A DNA stretch of 64,000 nucleotides from Cupriavidus malaysiensis (GCF_001854325.1 NZ_CP017755.1:2108001-2172000); one strand, 5' to 3'; numbered from the stretch's first letter, positions 17,161-26,349 are shown. The notes: generated from the sequence alone by a model not told the origin. A program made the numbers and translations.

Positions 17161-17280
17161 CACACCGGCGGCTTCGCTTTTACACGGCGCCTTGCTGATC
17201 CACCCCTCCTCCCAACCCGCTCCCCGTGCGCGCAGAGGGAGCCACGACATCATGCCTGGCCGATGGTGTTGGCGTCTCGG
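17161..17280 (-). repeat. dispersed intergenic repeat, copy A
   Basis: This 120-bp sequence resembles 59120-59238: both have CACACC, GGCTTCGCTT, a GCCTTGCT block, CCACCCCTC, CTCCCC.CGTGCG, AGAGGGAGCCA.GACA and GGTGTTGGCG or GTGTTGGCG in the same order. Copy A overlaps the last 33 codons and the stop of the efflux outer-membrane gene. Confidence 0.75.
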
Positions 17281-18757
17281 CCTGCCCGTTCGGCGCACCC
17301 CAGCCGCCGCCGAGCGCGCGCACCAGCGATACCGTGGCGGCGGCGCGCAGGCCGGCTACCTGGTTGGCTTCGCGCTGGGCCTGCAGCACGGTGCGGTCGG
17401 CGTCGATCACGGTCAGGTAGTCGACCGCGCCCGCGTCGTAGCGGCTGCGCGAGATGCGCTGCGCGCGGCGCGCGCCGGCCAGCGCGCTGTCCAGTGCCTG
17501 CGCCTGCTGGCTCAGCCAGCGGGTGTCGGCCAGGCTGTCCTCGACTTCGCGGAAGGCCACCAGCACGGTCTGCCGGTAGCGCGCCACGCTCTCTTCGTGC
17601 TGGGCGCGCGCGGCCGCCAGGTTGGCGCGGTTGCGGCCGCCGTCGAAGATGGGCGCGGCGATGGTGGAGCCGACCAGCGGACCGATCCCCCATACCGCGG
17701 ACGACCAGCGGAACAGGTTGGACAGATCGCCCGACTCGAAGCCGAACAGGCCCGTCAGCGTGATGCGCGGGAAAAACGCGGCCTTGGCCACGCCGATGCG
17801 CGCATTGGCGGCGGCCATCAGGCGTTCCGCCTGGGCGATGTCCGGGCGGCGCTCCAGCAGGTCCGACGGCAGGCCGGCCGGGATCGCCACAGGCTGGGCG
17901 TCGAAGGGCCGCGACGGCATCGCGAAAGCCGACGGCGGCAGCCCGGTCAGCACCGCCAGCGCGTGCTCCTGGGTGGCGCGGCGCCGTTCGATGGCGGCCA
18001 GGTCGGCCCGTGCCGTGCCCAGTTCGGCCTCGGCGCGCGCCGGGTCCAGGTCGGTGGTTTCGCCCGCGTCGAAGCGGCGCTTGAGCAGCTTGAGCGCGTC
18101 TTCGCGCAAGGTCACCGTGGCCTGCAGCAATTCGCGCTCGCTGTCGAGCGTGCGCAGCGCGAAGTAGGCCTGTGCCACGTCGGCCTGCAACGCGAGCTGC
18201 ACCGAGCGGAACAGGTCTTCGGCGGCTTCGCCCTCGGCGCGCGCGGCCTGGGTATTGCTGGCCACGCGGCCGAACAGGTCGAGCTCGTAGCTGGCGAAGG
18301 CGCGCGCGCGCAGCAGGGTCTGCGCCGGCACCTTGGTGCCGTCGGGCAGGCCGTTGGCGGCGGCCGAGGTCTGCGCCCGGGTCGGGTCCAGGCCCACGCT
18401 GAGCTGCGGGTAGAGGTCGGCCTCGGCCACGCCGGTCAGCGCGCGCGCCTGCTTCAGGCGCGCCGCCGCGGCGGCCAGGTCCTGGTTGGCGCTGGTGGCG
18501 GCGGTGATCAGCCGGTCCAGTTCCGCATCGGAGAAGACCCGCCACCATTGGCCGCGCTCGGCGCCTTCGGCCGGCGTGGCGGTCTTCCATTGCGCGCCCT
18601 CGGCGCGTGCGCCCTCGGCCTCCTTGAAGGCCGGTGCGGCAGCGCTCTCGGGCACCCGGTAGGCCGGGGCCAGCGAGCAGCCGGCCAGCACCAGCGCGGC
18701 GGCCAGCGTGGCCAGGCGGGGCATCCAGTTCTGCATGGCAGTTATCCGTGTTGTCAT
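17180..18757 (-). CDS. RND efflux outer membrane lipoprotein, NodT/OprM family (OprC/OpcM-like)
   Basis: 525 residues. A lipoprotein signal ends in the lipobox LVLAGC, and TolC-type outer-membrane factor repeats follow (LDRLITAATSANQDLAAAAARLKQARALTGVAEADLYPQL; later the second repeat with RPDIAQAERLMAAANARIGVAKAAFFPRITL). ATG 18757 has GGGAGATGAC upstream. It forms the outer-membrane duct for the adjacent RND pump, whose gene ends 10 bp upstream. The last 33 residues, after a typical family ending near LVRALGGGWGA, are encoded by a dispersed repeat and look unrelated to the family. Fourth gene of an operon running from 24600. Confidence 0.92.
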   Translation of the reverse strand: MTTRITAMQNWMPRLATLAAALVLAGCSLAPAYRVPESAAAPAFKEAEGARAEGAQWKTATPAEGAERGQWWRVFSDAELDRLITAATSANQDLAAAAARLKQARALTGVAEADLYPQLSVGLDPTRAQTSAAANGLPDGTKVPAQTLLRARAFASYELDLFGRVASNTQAARAEGEAAEDLFRSVQLALQADVAQAYFALRTLDSERELLQATVTLREDALKLLKRRFDAGETTDLDPARAEAELGTARADLAAIERRRATQEHALAVLTGLPPSAFAMPSRPFDAQPVAIPAGLPSDLLERRPDIAQAERLMAAANARIGVAKAAFFPRITLTGLFGFESGDLSNLFRWSSAVWGIGPLVGSTIAAPIFDGGRNRANLAAARAQHEESVARYRQTVLVAFREVEDSLADTRWLSQQAQALDSALAGARRAQRISRSRYDAGAVDYLTVIDADRTVLQAQREANQVAGLRAAATVSLVRALGGGWGAPNGQAETPTPSARHDVVAPSARTGSGLGGGVDQQGAV

Positions 18758-18767
18758 GTCATCTCCC

Positions 18768-21700
18768 TCACTCGGCCGATGCCGCTGGGGCCAGCGCGGC
18801 GGGCGCCTGCTGCGCCGCCCGGCGCCGCTCGCCGCGCGTGGCCCACAGCCGCAGCGCCACGTAGAACACCGGCGTCAGGAACAGGCCGAAGAAGGTCACG
18901 CCCAGCATGCCGGCGAACACCGCCACGCCCATCGCATGCCGCATCTCGGCGCCGGCGCCGGTGGAGATCACCAGCGGCACCACGCCCATGATGAAGGCGA
19001 ACGAGGTCATCAGGATCGGGCGCAGGCGCAGCCGGCTGGCCTCGATGGCGGCGGCCACGATGCTGCGGCCCTGGTGTTCCAGTTCGCGCGCGAACTCCAC
19101 GATCAGGATGGCGTTCTTGGCCGACAAGCCCACCAGCACGATGAAGCCGATCTGCGTGAAGATGTTGTTGTCGCCGCGCGTCAGCCATACGCCGGTCATG
19201 GCCGCGAGCAGGCTCATCGGCACGATCAGGATCACCGCCAGCGGCAGTGTCAGGCTCTCGTACTGGGCGGCCAGCACCAGGAACACCAGCAGCACGCACA
19301 GCGGGAAGATCCACACGCCCGCGTTGCCGGCCAGGATGTCCTGGTAGGTCAGCTCGGTCCATTCGAACTTCATGCCCTTGGGCAGCGTCTCGGCGGCGAT
19401 GCGCTCGGCCGCGGCCTGCGCCTGGCCCGAAGAAAAGCCCGGGGCCGGGCCGGCGTTGACGTCGGCGGCAGTGAAGCCGTTGTAGCGCACCACGCTGTCC
19501 GGGCCGAAGCCCTGCCTGACCTGCACCAGCGACGACAGCGGCACCATCTCGCCGGCGGCGTTGCGCGTCTTCAGCTGCAGGATGTCCTCGGCGTGGGCGC
19601 GGTACGGCGCATCCGCCTGCACCTTGACCTGGTAGGTGCGGCCGAACTTGTTGAAGTCGTTCACATAGGCCGAGCCCAGGTAGGTCTGCAGCGTGTCGAA
19701 CACGTCGGTGACGGGCACGCCGAGCTGCTTGGCCTTGACGCGGTCGAGCTTGACATCGAGCTGCGGCACGTTGACCTGGTAGTTGCTGAACACACCGGTC
19801 AGCTCGGGCGTGGCGCGCGCCTTGCCGATGAAGGCATTGGTGGCGTCGAACAGCGCGTCGTAGCCGAGCGCGGCACGGTCCTCGATCATCAGCTTGAAGC
19901 CGCCGATGGTGCCCAGGCCCTGCACGGGCGGCGGCGGGAACACTGCGATGAAAGCGTCCTGGATGGCCGCGTACTTGGCGTTGAGCTGCTGCGCGATGGC
20001 ATCGCCCGACAGGTCCTTGCCCTTGCGCTGCTCGAAAGGCTTGAGCGTGGCGAACACGATGCCGGCGCTGGGGCTGTTGGTGAAGCCGTTGATCGACAGG
20101 CCCGGGAAGGCCACCGCCGATTCCACGCCCGGGTGCTTGAGCGCGATCTCCGACATGCGGCGGATCACGTCCTCGGTGCGGTCCAGCGTGGCGCCGTCGG
20201 GCAGCTTGGCGAAGCCCACCAGGTACTGCTTGTCCTGCGCCGGCACGAAGCCCTTGGGCACCATCTGGAACACACCCCAGGTCAGCGCCAGCATCACCGC
20301 GTAGACGCCGAACACCGCACCCTTGCGCGAGATCACGCCCTTGACGCCGCTGCCGTAGCGCTGCGCGCTGGCACCGAAGAAGCGGTTGAAGCGCGCGAAG
20401 AAGCCGCCCAGCACGCGCTCCATGCCGCGCGTCAGCCAGTCCTTGGGCGCGTCATGGCCGCGCAGCAGCAGCGCGGACAGCGCCGGCGACAAGGTCAGCG
20501 AGTTGAACGCGGAGATGATCGTCGAGATCGAGATGGTCAGCGCGAACTGCTTGTAGAACTGGCCGGTCAGGCCGGTCATGAAGGCCAGCGGCACGAACAC
20601 CGCGATCAGCGTCAGCGCGATGGCGATGATGGGACCGCTCACCTCGCGCATGGCCTTGTAGGTGGCCTCCTTGGGTGACAGCCCCTCCTCGATGTTGCGC
20701 TCGACGTTCTCCACCACCACGATGGCGTCGTCCACCACGATGCCGATGGCCAGCACCAGGCCGAACAGCGACAGCGCGTTGATCGAGAAGCCGAAGGCAT
20801 GCATCAGCCCGAAGGTACCGACGATGGAGACCGGCACCGCCAGCAGCGGGATGATCGACGCGCGCCAGGTCTGCAGGAACAGGATCACCACCAGCACCAC
20901 CAGCAGGATGGCCTCGAACAGCGTATGCGTGACCGCCTCGATCGAGTGGCGCACGAACTGCGTCGGATCGTAGACGATGCTGTAGTCGACCCCGTCGGGG
21001 AAGTTCTGCTTCAGCTCTTCCATGGTCTTGCGCACGTCATCCGAGATCTGGATGGCGTTGGAGCCCGGCGCCTGGAAGATGGGGATGGCCACCGCGGGCT
21101 TGTTGTCCAGCAGCGAGCGCAGCGCGTACTCGGATGCGCCCAGCTCGATACGGGCGATGTCCTTCAGGTAGGTCACGCCGCCATCGGCCGAAGTGCGCAC
21201 CACGATGTCGCCGAACTCCTCGACGGTGGACAGGCGCCCCTGCGCGTTGACCGAGAGCTGCAGGTCGGCACCGGGCAAGGCCGGCGACGAGCCGATCACG
21301 CCGGCCGCCACCTGCACGTTCTGCTCGCGGATGGCCTTGACCACGTCGGAGGCGGCGAGCTGGCGCTCGGCCATCTTCTCCGGGTTCAGCCACACGCGCA
21401 TGGCGTAGTCGCCCGAGCCGAACAGCTGGACCTGGCCCACGCCCTGGATGCGCGCCAGCCGGTCCTTGACGTTGATCACCGCGTAGTTGCGCAGGTAGGT
21501 CATGTCATAGCGGTCGTTGGGCGAGACCAGGTGCACCACCATGGTCAGGTCCGGCGAGCTCTTGACGGTGGTCACGCCCAGGCGCCGCACGTCCTCGGGC
21601 AGGCGCGGCTCGGCCTGCGCCACCCGGTTCTGCACCAGCTGCTGGGCCTTGTCGGGGTCGGTGCCGAGCTTGAAGGTGACGGTCAGCGTCAGCACGCCGT

Positions 21701-21959
21701 CGCTGTTGGCCTGCGAAGACATGTAGAGCATGTCTTCCACGCCATTGATCTGCTCTTCCAGCGGCGAGGCCACCGTCTCGGCGATCACCTTGGGGTTGGC
21801 GCCCGGATACTGGGCGCGCACCACCACGGAAGGCGGCACGACCTCGGGGTATTCCGAGATCGGCAGCTTGAACATCGAGATGGCGCCGACCAGGAAGATC
21901 AGCACCGATAACACGCCCGCGAAGATCGGGCGGTCGATAAAGAATTTCGAGAGATTCAT
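18768..21959 (-). CDS. RND multidrug efflux inner membrane transporter, HAE-1 family (BpeF/CeoB/MexF-like)
   Basis: 1063 residues, full length for the family. It begins MNLSKFFIDRPIFAGVLSVL and includes VVPPSVVVRAQYPGANPKVIAETVASPLEEQINGVEDMLYM. The membrane relay is visible as the Asp-Asp pair in IGIVVDDAIVVVENVERN. The two large periplasmic loops and the second six-helix half follow in order. The start motif (PPSVVVRAQYPGANPKVIAETV) groups it with MexF, CeoB and BpeF, known exporters of chloramphenicol, trimethoprim and fluoroquinolones. Gene order with an llpE-like gene and a LysR regulator agrees. Substrates here are inferred. Confidence 0.94.
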   Translation of the reverse strand: MNLSKFFIDRPIFAGVLSVLIFLVGAISMFKLPISEYPEVVPPSVVVRAQYPGANPKVIAETVASPLEEQINGVEDMLYMSSQANSDGVLTLTVTFKLGTDPDKAQQLVQNRVAQAEPRLPEDVRRLGVTTVKSSPDLTMVVHLVSPNDRYDMTYLRNYAVINVKDRLARIQGVGQVQLFGSGDYAMRVWLNPEKMAERQLAASDVVKAIREQNVQVAAGVIGSSPALPGADLQLSVNAQGRLSTVEEFGDIVVRTSADGGVTYLKDIARIELGASEYALRSLLDNKPAVAIPIFQAPGSNAIQISDDVRKTMEELKQNFPDGVDYSIVYDPTQFVRHSIEAVTHTLFEAILLVVLVVILFLQTWRASIIPLLAVPVSIVGTFGLMHAFGFSINALSLFGLVLAIGIVVDDAIVVVENVERNIEEGLSPKEATYKAMREVSGPIIAIALTLIAVFVPLAFMTGLTGQFYKQFALTISISTIISAFNSLTLSPALSALLLRGHDAPKDWLTRGMERVLGGFFARFNRFFGASAQRYGSGVKGVISRKGAVFGVYAVMLALTWGVFQMVPKGFVPAQDKQYLVGFAKLPDGATLDRTEDVIRRMSEIALKHPGVESAVAFPGLSINGFTNSPSAGIVFATLKPFEQRKGKDLSGDAIAQQLNAKYAAIQDAFIAVFPPPPVQGLGTIGGFKLMIEDRAALGYDALFDATNAFIGKARATPELTGVFSNYQVNVPQLDVKLDRVKAKQLGVPVTDVFDTLQTYLGSAYVNDFNKFGRTYQVKVQADAPYRAHAEDILQLKTRNAAGEMVPLSSLVQVRQGFGPDSVVRYNGFTAADVNAGPAPGFSSGQAQAAAERIAAETLPKGMKFEWTELTYQDILAGNAGVWIFPLCVLLVFLVLAAQYESLTLPLAVILIVPMSLLAAMTGVWLTRGDNNIFTQIGFIVLVGLSAKNAILIVEFARELEHQGRSIVAAAIEASRLRLRPILMTSFAFIMGVVPLVISTGAGAEMRHAMGVAVFAGMLGVTFFGLFLTPVFYVALRLWATRGERRRAAQQAPAALAPAASAE

Positions 21960-22282
21960 CTTGGTCTCGGCTAAATCTCAGCTACAACTCGTGAGAGCGG
22001 CGAACAGCCGCCCCTGGCGGCCCGCTGGCGGGCGCCATATCGAGGGAACGGCGTACGGGTTTTGGCGGTGGCGGTGGCGCAGGCGTTTGCCGGGCTTCCG
22101 GCCTGCTCCCCTTTCCCGCCTGCGGGAGAGGGGTTGGGGGAGAGGGCAGGCATCCGCGCCAGAACGATTGCCTGCGCATGGCGCGAGCGCCCGCCCTCTC
22201 CCCCTGCCCCTCTCCCATGAATGGGAGAGGGGAGCCAACCCTCAGCCGTTACGCGCCGGCACCATGCCCACCGGCATCCACA
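21960..22282. other. 323-bp intra-operon gap with REP-like inverted repeats
   Basis: The gap between the adaptor and pump genes carries two hairpins and no gene. 22108-22133 pairs CCCCTTTCCCGC with GCGGGAGAGGGG (11 of 12). 22207-22232 pairs CCCCTCTCCCAT with ATGGGAGAGGGG perfectly around GA. In addition 22124-22147 and 22193-22216 are complementary at 22 of 24 positions, so the two elements can also pair with each other. There is no U-tract, so it resembles REP-type elements more than terminators. Confidence 0.8.
22108..22232. repeat. paired REP-like palindromic elements
   Basis: Two C/G-rich hairpins about 75 bp apart in head-to-head orientation, as described for bacterial interspersed mosaic elements. 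In an operon mRNA they could shield the upstream adaptor message or lower expression of the downstream pump; which one is not visible from sequence. Confidence 0.7.
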
Positions 22283-23515
22283 TCAGCTCATCGGCTTGCC
22301 ATCGTCGGCCCCGGTCTTGGCCTGCTTGCGGTCGGCCGACTCCGCACGCGGCTCCACCTCGCGCTTGAAGGCCATGTCGACCGGCTTGGGCGCCACCAGG
22401 TCGCCCGGGCGCACCCGCTGCAGCCCGTTGACGGCGATGGTCTCGCCCGCCGCCAGGCCCTTGCGGATCACGCGCAGGCCGTCGTAGGCCGGTCCGAGTT
22501 CCACTTCGCGGTAGATCAGCTTGTTGTCGCGGCCCACCACCAGCACGAACTTCTTGCCCTGGTCGGTACCGACGGCGCGGTCATTGACCAGCACCGCGGC
22601 ATGGGGCGCGGCGCCGCCGAACTTGATACGGGCATAGAGGCCCGGCAGCAGGCGGCCGTCGTCGTTGTCGAACACCGCCCGCACGCGGATGGTGCCGCTG
22701 CGCGTATCGAGGCGGTTGTCGACCGACTGGATGCGGCCCTGGTGCGGATGGCCGTTCTCGTCAGCCAGGCCCAGGTAGATGGGCAGGTTGGGCTGGCTGC
22801 CGCCGGCGCCCGGCGCGGTGTAGCGCAGGTAGCTCTGCTCGTCGAGCTCGAAGCTGGCATAGACCGGCGACACCGACACCACGGTGGTCAGCGCCGGCGA
22901 CGCGGCGCCCGCCGCCACCAGGTTGCCGACGGTGATCTCGGCGCGCGAGACCCGTCCGGCCACCGGCGCGGTGATGCGCGTGTAGGCCAGGTTCAGCCGC
23001 GCCGCTTCCAGCTCGGCCTGGGCCGCGCGCACATTGGCGGCTGCCTCGCGCGCGCCGTTGTCGCGCTCGTCGAACTCGCGGCGCGACACCGCGTTGTCCT
23101 GCAGCAGGCGCTGGGCGCGCGCCTGCTCGGTCTGCGCGTGCGTGGCACGCACCTGGGCCGCGGCCAGCGCCGCCTCGGCGCGTGCCACCTCCGCCGCATA
23201 GGGGCGCGGATCGATGGTGAAGAGCAGGTCGCCCTTCTTCACCAGCGCCCCCTCGCGGAAGTGCACCGCGTCGATGGTGCCGGACACGCGTGGGCGGATC
23301 TCCACGCGGTCCACCGCTTCGAGGCGGCCGGAGAACTCGTCCCACTCGGTGATGGTCTTGCCGATGGCGGCGGCCACGTCCACCGCCGGCGCGGCAGGCG
23401 CGGTGACGGCGCGCGCCTCGCCGCCGTGCGGACGCAGCAGCGATGCCGCCAGGCCGGCGCCGACCAGCGCGACCACGGCCACCGCGATCAGGGTACGTCG
23501 AGTTGTGTTCTGCAT
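22283..23515 (-). CDS. RND efflux periplasmic adaptor subunit (BpeE/CeoA/MexE-like)
   Basis: 410 residues. An uncleaved-looking N-terminal anchor (RRTLIAVAVVALVGAGLAASLL) lacks a lipobox Cys. Next come the split lipoyl domain (VEIRPRVSGTIDAVHFREGALVKKGDLLFTIDPRPY), an alpha-hairpin rich in Ala/Glu/Gln (about 105-170), the second lipoyl half (LAYTRITAPVAGRVSRAEITVGNLV) and beta-barrel and membrane-proximal domains. It bridges the inner-membrane pump and the outer-membrane duct encoded by the next two genes. ATG 23515 has GGAGTGAAGAA upstream; the longer frame to 23587 is not supported. Unusually, 323 bp of repeat-bearing DNA separate it from the pump gene. Confidence 0.92.
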   Translation of the reverse strand: MQNTTRRTLIAVAVVALVGAGLAASLLRPHGGEARAVTAPAAPAVDVAAAIGKTITEWDEFSGRLEAVDRVEIRPRVSGTIDAVHFREGALVKKGDLLFTIDPRPYAAEVARAEAALAAAQVRATHAQTEQARAQRLLQDNAVSRREFDERDNGAREAAANVRAAQAELEAARLNLAYTRITAPVAGRVSRAEITVGNLVAAGAASPALTTVVSVSPVYASFELDEQSYLRYTAPGAGGSQPNLPIYLGLADENGHPHQGRIQSVDNRLDTRSGTIRVRAVFDNDDGRLLPGLYARIKFGGAAPHAAVLVNDRAVGTDQGKKFVLVVGRDNKLIYREVELGPAYDGLRVIRKGLAAGETIAVNGLQRVRPGDLVAPKPVDMAFKREVEPRAESADRKQAKTGADDGKPMS

Positions 23516-23664
23516 TTCTTCACTCCGTTTCTGGCTTTCTTCAACCGGAAAAGCAAAAGGCCGAACGCCGCCCTCCGGGCCGCGCAAGGCGGTCCGGCTA
23601 ACCAGGGATCGGGCTGTCTCTACGCCTGCGGCTCGGGCCGCTCAGCGCCTGCGCCAGGGGCCGC

Positions 23665-24600
23665 TCAGCCGGCGGGCCCCGCTGCGCGCCGGCCGGGCGG
23701 GCGGCGTTCGGTCTGTTTCGAGGCATCGTCGCTTCCTGCCAGGCATTGCCGCAGGAAACGCGCGCCTTCATCTACCCACATTTCACAGTCTTCATGGGTC
23801 TCTTCCACCCCGTCGCCACAGGCGCCGGGCATGATCATGGTCTGTGCCGGCACGCCGGCACCGCGCAGGCGCTCGCCGAAGGCCTCGCCCTCGGCGCGCA
23901 GGGCGTCCTGCTCCGCCACCTGGATCAGCGTGGCCGGCAGCCCCGCCAGGCGCGACGCATGCGCCGGCGCCGCATAGGGGTGCACGCTGGCCGCCGCTGT
24001 CGGCAGGTAGTCGCGGTAGTGCCCGGCGATACGCCGCAGCATCTCCAGCGGCACGCTCGGGCCGTCCGCGCCGCCCGCGCACGATGCGTGCTGCAGGCAG
24101 GGATCGGTCAGCGGCCGGATCAGCCACTGCCCGCGCGCCTGCGGCAGGCCGCGGTCGCGCATCATCTGCGCCAGCGCGATCGCCAGGTTGCCGCCGGCCT
24201 CCTCGCCCACCAGGGCGAAGCGCTGCTTGTCGACCTTGAGCCGGCGCGCATGCGCCAGCACCCAGGCGACCGTGCTGAACGCATCCTCCGGCGCCGCCGG
24301 GAACGGATGGTCCGGCGCCAGCGAATAGGCCGGCACCACCACCACCGCCGGCACCCGCGCCGCCAGGTCCATCGCCAGGCACTCGCTGGACTGCTGGCTG
24401 CAATCGACGAAGCCGCCGGCGTGCAGGTAGATCAGCCACGGCAGCGGCGCCGCGCCGGCGGCCGGATAGCCGGCCGGGTAGCACAGCCGGGCGCCGATGC
24501 GGCGCGCGCCGCTGGTCAGCACATAGTCGAGCACCTGCACGCGCTCCGGGTGTCCGGCGGGCGGGGCGACGGGGGGCTGGGCATCGAGCGGGCTGGACAT
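23665..24600 (-). CDS. alpha/beta hydrolase-fold protein, LlpE-like, nucleophile missing
   Basis: 311 residues of the hormone-sensitive-lipase (alpha/beta hydrolase_3) type. The oxyanion motif HGGG is HAGG (His60) and the nucleophile elbow, normally GDSAGG, reads GEEAGG (132-137), putting Glu134 where Ser belongs. The acid is near EQDALRAEGEAF, but the usual C-terminal His-Gly-Phe is absent (MPGACGDGVEE). The fold is clear; ordinary esterase chemistry should not be possible. It is the first gene of the efflux operon, as llpE is in the ceo and bpeEF-oprC operons of Burkholderia, where it is called lipase-like and is not needed for efflux. Role unknown. Confidence 0.85.
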   Translation of the reverse strand: MSSPLDAQPPVAPPAGHPERVQVLDYVLTSGARRIGARLCYPAGYPAAGAAPLPWLIYLHAGGFVDCSQQSSECLAMDLAARVPAVVVVPAYSLAPDHPFPAAPEDAFSTVAWVLAHARRLKVDKQRFALVGEEAGGNLAIALAQMMRDRGLPQARGQWLIRPLTDPCLQHASCAGGADGPSVPLEMLRRIAGHYRDYLPTAAASVHPYAAPAHASRLAGLPATLIQVAEQDALRAEGEAFGERLRGAGVPAQTMIMPGACGDGVEETHEDCEMWVDEGARFLRQCLAGSDDASKQTERRPPGRRAAGPAG

Positions 24601-24878
24601 CGGCGGCTCCGGCGGCCGACGCCAAAGCGCGGCCTTGTCTTGTTGCGTTGCAACGGATTATGGTGATTGACGAGGGTGGGATAAAGCAAAGGCACACCAA
24701 CGCACTGTTGCTGCGATGGAATAATCGCCAGCCGACAACCCCACCGCGTGCAAGGTCATCCGATTTGTGGTCCACTCGCGCTCTCCGGCGCGCGCGCCAC
24801 ATGCGCGTGCCGGAGCCAACCGCCGCGCCAGCGGGGCCCACAGGTCTCGCGCCGCGCTTCATCTGCCAGGGAATCACC

Positions 24879-25805
24879 ATGGATCGCTTCATCTCAATGC
24901 AGGCCTTCACCCGTGTGGTCGATGTCGGCAGCTTCGCCCGCGCGGCGGAGTCGCTCGACCTGCCCAAGGCCACCTTGACGCGCATGATCCAGAACCTGGA
25001 GACCCATCTCGGCGTCAAGCTGCTGCACCGCACCACGCGCCGCATCAGCGTCACCACCGAGGGCGCGGCCTATTACGAACGCTGCGTGCGCATCCTGGCC
25101 GACGTCGACGAGGCCGAGCAATCGCTGTCCCACCACAACAACAATCCGCGTGGCACGCTGCGCGTGGACACCATCAGCAGCCTGGCCCAGATGGTGCTGC
25201 TGCCCGAGCTGCCGGCCTTCTTCACCGCCTATCCGGACCTCAAGCTGGAGCTGACCACCAACGGCAAACCCATCGACCTGCTGCAGGAGGGCGTGGACGT
25301 GGTGCTGCGCGTGGGCGCCCTGGTCGACGAGTCGATGGTGGCGCGCCGCATCGGCCAGCTCAAGCTGGCGATCTATGCCTCGCCGATCTACCTGCGCCAG
25401 CACGGCACGCCGCGCACCATGGCCGAGCTGCAGGCGCACCGCTGCATCAACTACGTGTCCCACCGCACCGGGCGCGAGGTCACCTGGGACCTGACGCGCG
25501 GCGAGCAGCGCCACGAACTGCTGCTGGACTCGGTGCTGGCCACCAACGACTCCGACGTCTATCTCGGCAGCGCGCTGCAGGGGCTGGGCCTCGCCTACCT
25601 CTCCTGCGCGCTGGCCGAGCCCTATGTGCGCAGCGGCCGGCTGGTGGAACTGATGACGGACTGGCAGGGGGAGTCGCTGCCGATCTCGGCGATGTACCCG
25701 CAGAACCGCCACCTGTCGGCCAAGGTGCGCATCTTCGTCAACTGGGCCGCCGAGCTGTTCGCGCGCCATCCGCACTTCGGCGAGCCGGCGCGGCAGGCTG
25801 CCTGA
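24879..25805 (+). CDS. LysR family regulator of the efflux operon (CeoR/BpeT-like)
   Basis: 308 residues: winged helix at 1-60 (MDRFISMQAFTRVVDVGSFARAAESLDLPKATLTRMIQNLETHLGVKLLHRTTRR) and a substrate-binding-like domain (about 90-295) beginning PRGTLRVDTISSLAQMVLLPELPAFFTAYPDL. ATG 24879 gives the standard N terminus; the frame is open upstream to 24648 but encodes promoter DNA. It is divergent from the llpE-like gene (278 bp apart), the arrangement of ceoR/bpeT with their pumps. Salicylate or an antibiotic-linked metabolite is the known type of inducer in those relatives; here that is inference. Confidence 0.9.
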   Translation: MDRFISMQAFTRVVDVGSFARAAESLDLPKATLTRMIQNLETHLGVKLLHRTTRRISVTTEGAAYYERCVRILADVDEAEQSLSHHNNNPRGTLRVDTISSLAQMVLLPELPAFFTAYPDLKLELTTNGKPIDLLQEGVDVVLRVGALVDESMVARRIGQLKLAIYASPIYLRQHGTPRTMAELQAHRCINYVSHRTGREVTWDLTRGEQRHELLLDSVLATNDSDVYLGSALQGLGLAYLSCALAEPYVRSGRLVELMTDWQGESLPISAMYPQNRHLSAKVRIFVNWAAELFARHPHFGEPARQAA

Positions 25806-25839
25806 GCGAGGCATCGCCCCCATCCCCCCACCGCGAGCG

Positions 25840-26349
25840 CTAGCGCCCGGCCGCCGCGCCCACCGCGAGCGCCTCGACCTCGAACAGCATCCCATCCAGC
25901 GCCAGGCGCGGTACCGGGATCAGCGTGCAGGCCGGCGGCGGCGCCTCGCCCCACAGGCGCGCCACTTCCTCGGCCAGCACGCGCAGGCGCGTCTCGTCGT
26001 GGTCGACGATCAGCACCGTCAGCTTGGCCACGTCGGCGGGCACCGCGCCGGCCGCGCGCAGCGCCGTGGCGAGGTTGTCGAAGGCCTGCCGTACCTGTCC
26101 GGCGAAGCTCGCCGGCAGCGTGCCGTCCTCGCGCTCGCCGCCCTGCCCCGCCACGCAGATCAGGGCCCGCCCCGCCGGCACCAGGGCCAGGTGGGAATAG
26201 CCGTTGGGACGCGGATCGTAGAGGCCTGGCGGATTGAGGAAGGCCAGCGCGCGTGCCGGCCGGGTATCGGACGATCCGGCCGACCCGGACGATCCGGACG
26301 ATCCGGCCTCGTCGAAGGAGGTGAGATGCGAGAAGGTGTCTGGCTGCAT
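25840..26349 (-). CDS. RidA/YjgF family protein
   Basis: 169 residues; ATG 26349 has AAAAAGGAG 8 nt upstream. The RidA core spans about 40-165: YSHLALVPAGRALICVAGQGG, then FAGQVRQAFDNLATALRAAGAVPADVAKLTVLIVDHDE and a C-terminal PACTLIPVPRLALDGMLFEVEALAV. The arginine that binds the substrate carboxylate in RidA enamine deaminases corresponds to the RLALDG region, so deaminase activity is possible but uncertain. Residues 15-30 form a Ser/Gly-rich insert (DEAGSSGSSGSAGSS) encoded by short direct repeats. It faces the regulator at 26444 across a perfect operator-like palindrome, so it is probably its target. Confidence 0.85.
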   Translation of the reverse strand: MQPDTFSHLTSFDEAGSSGSSGSAGSSDTRPARALAFLNPPGLYDPRPNGYSHLALVPAGRALICVAGQGGEREDGTLPASFAGQVRQAFDNLATALRAAGAVPADVAKLTVLIVDHDETRLRVLAEEVARLWGEAPPPACTLIPVPRLALDGMLFEVEALAVGAAAGR

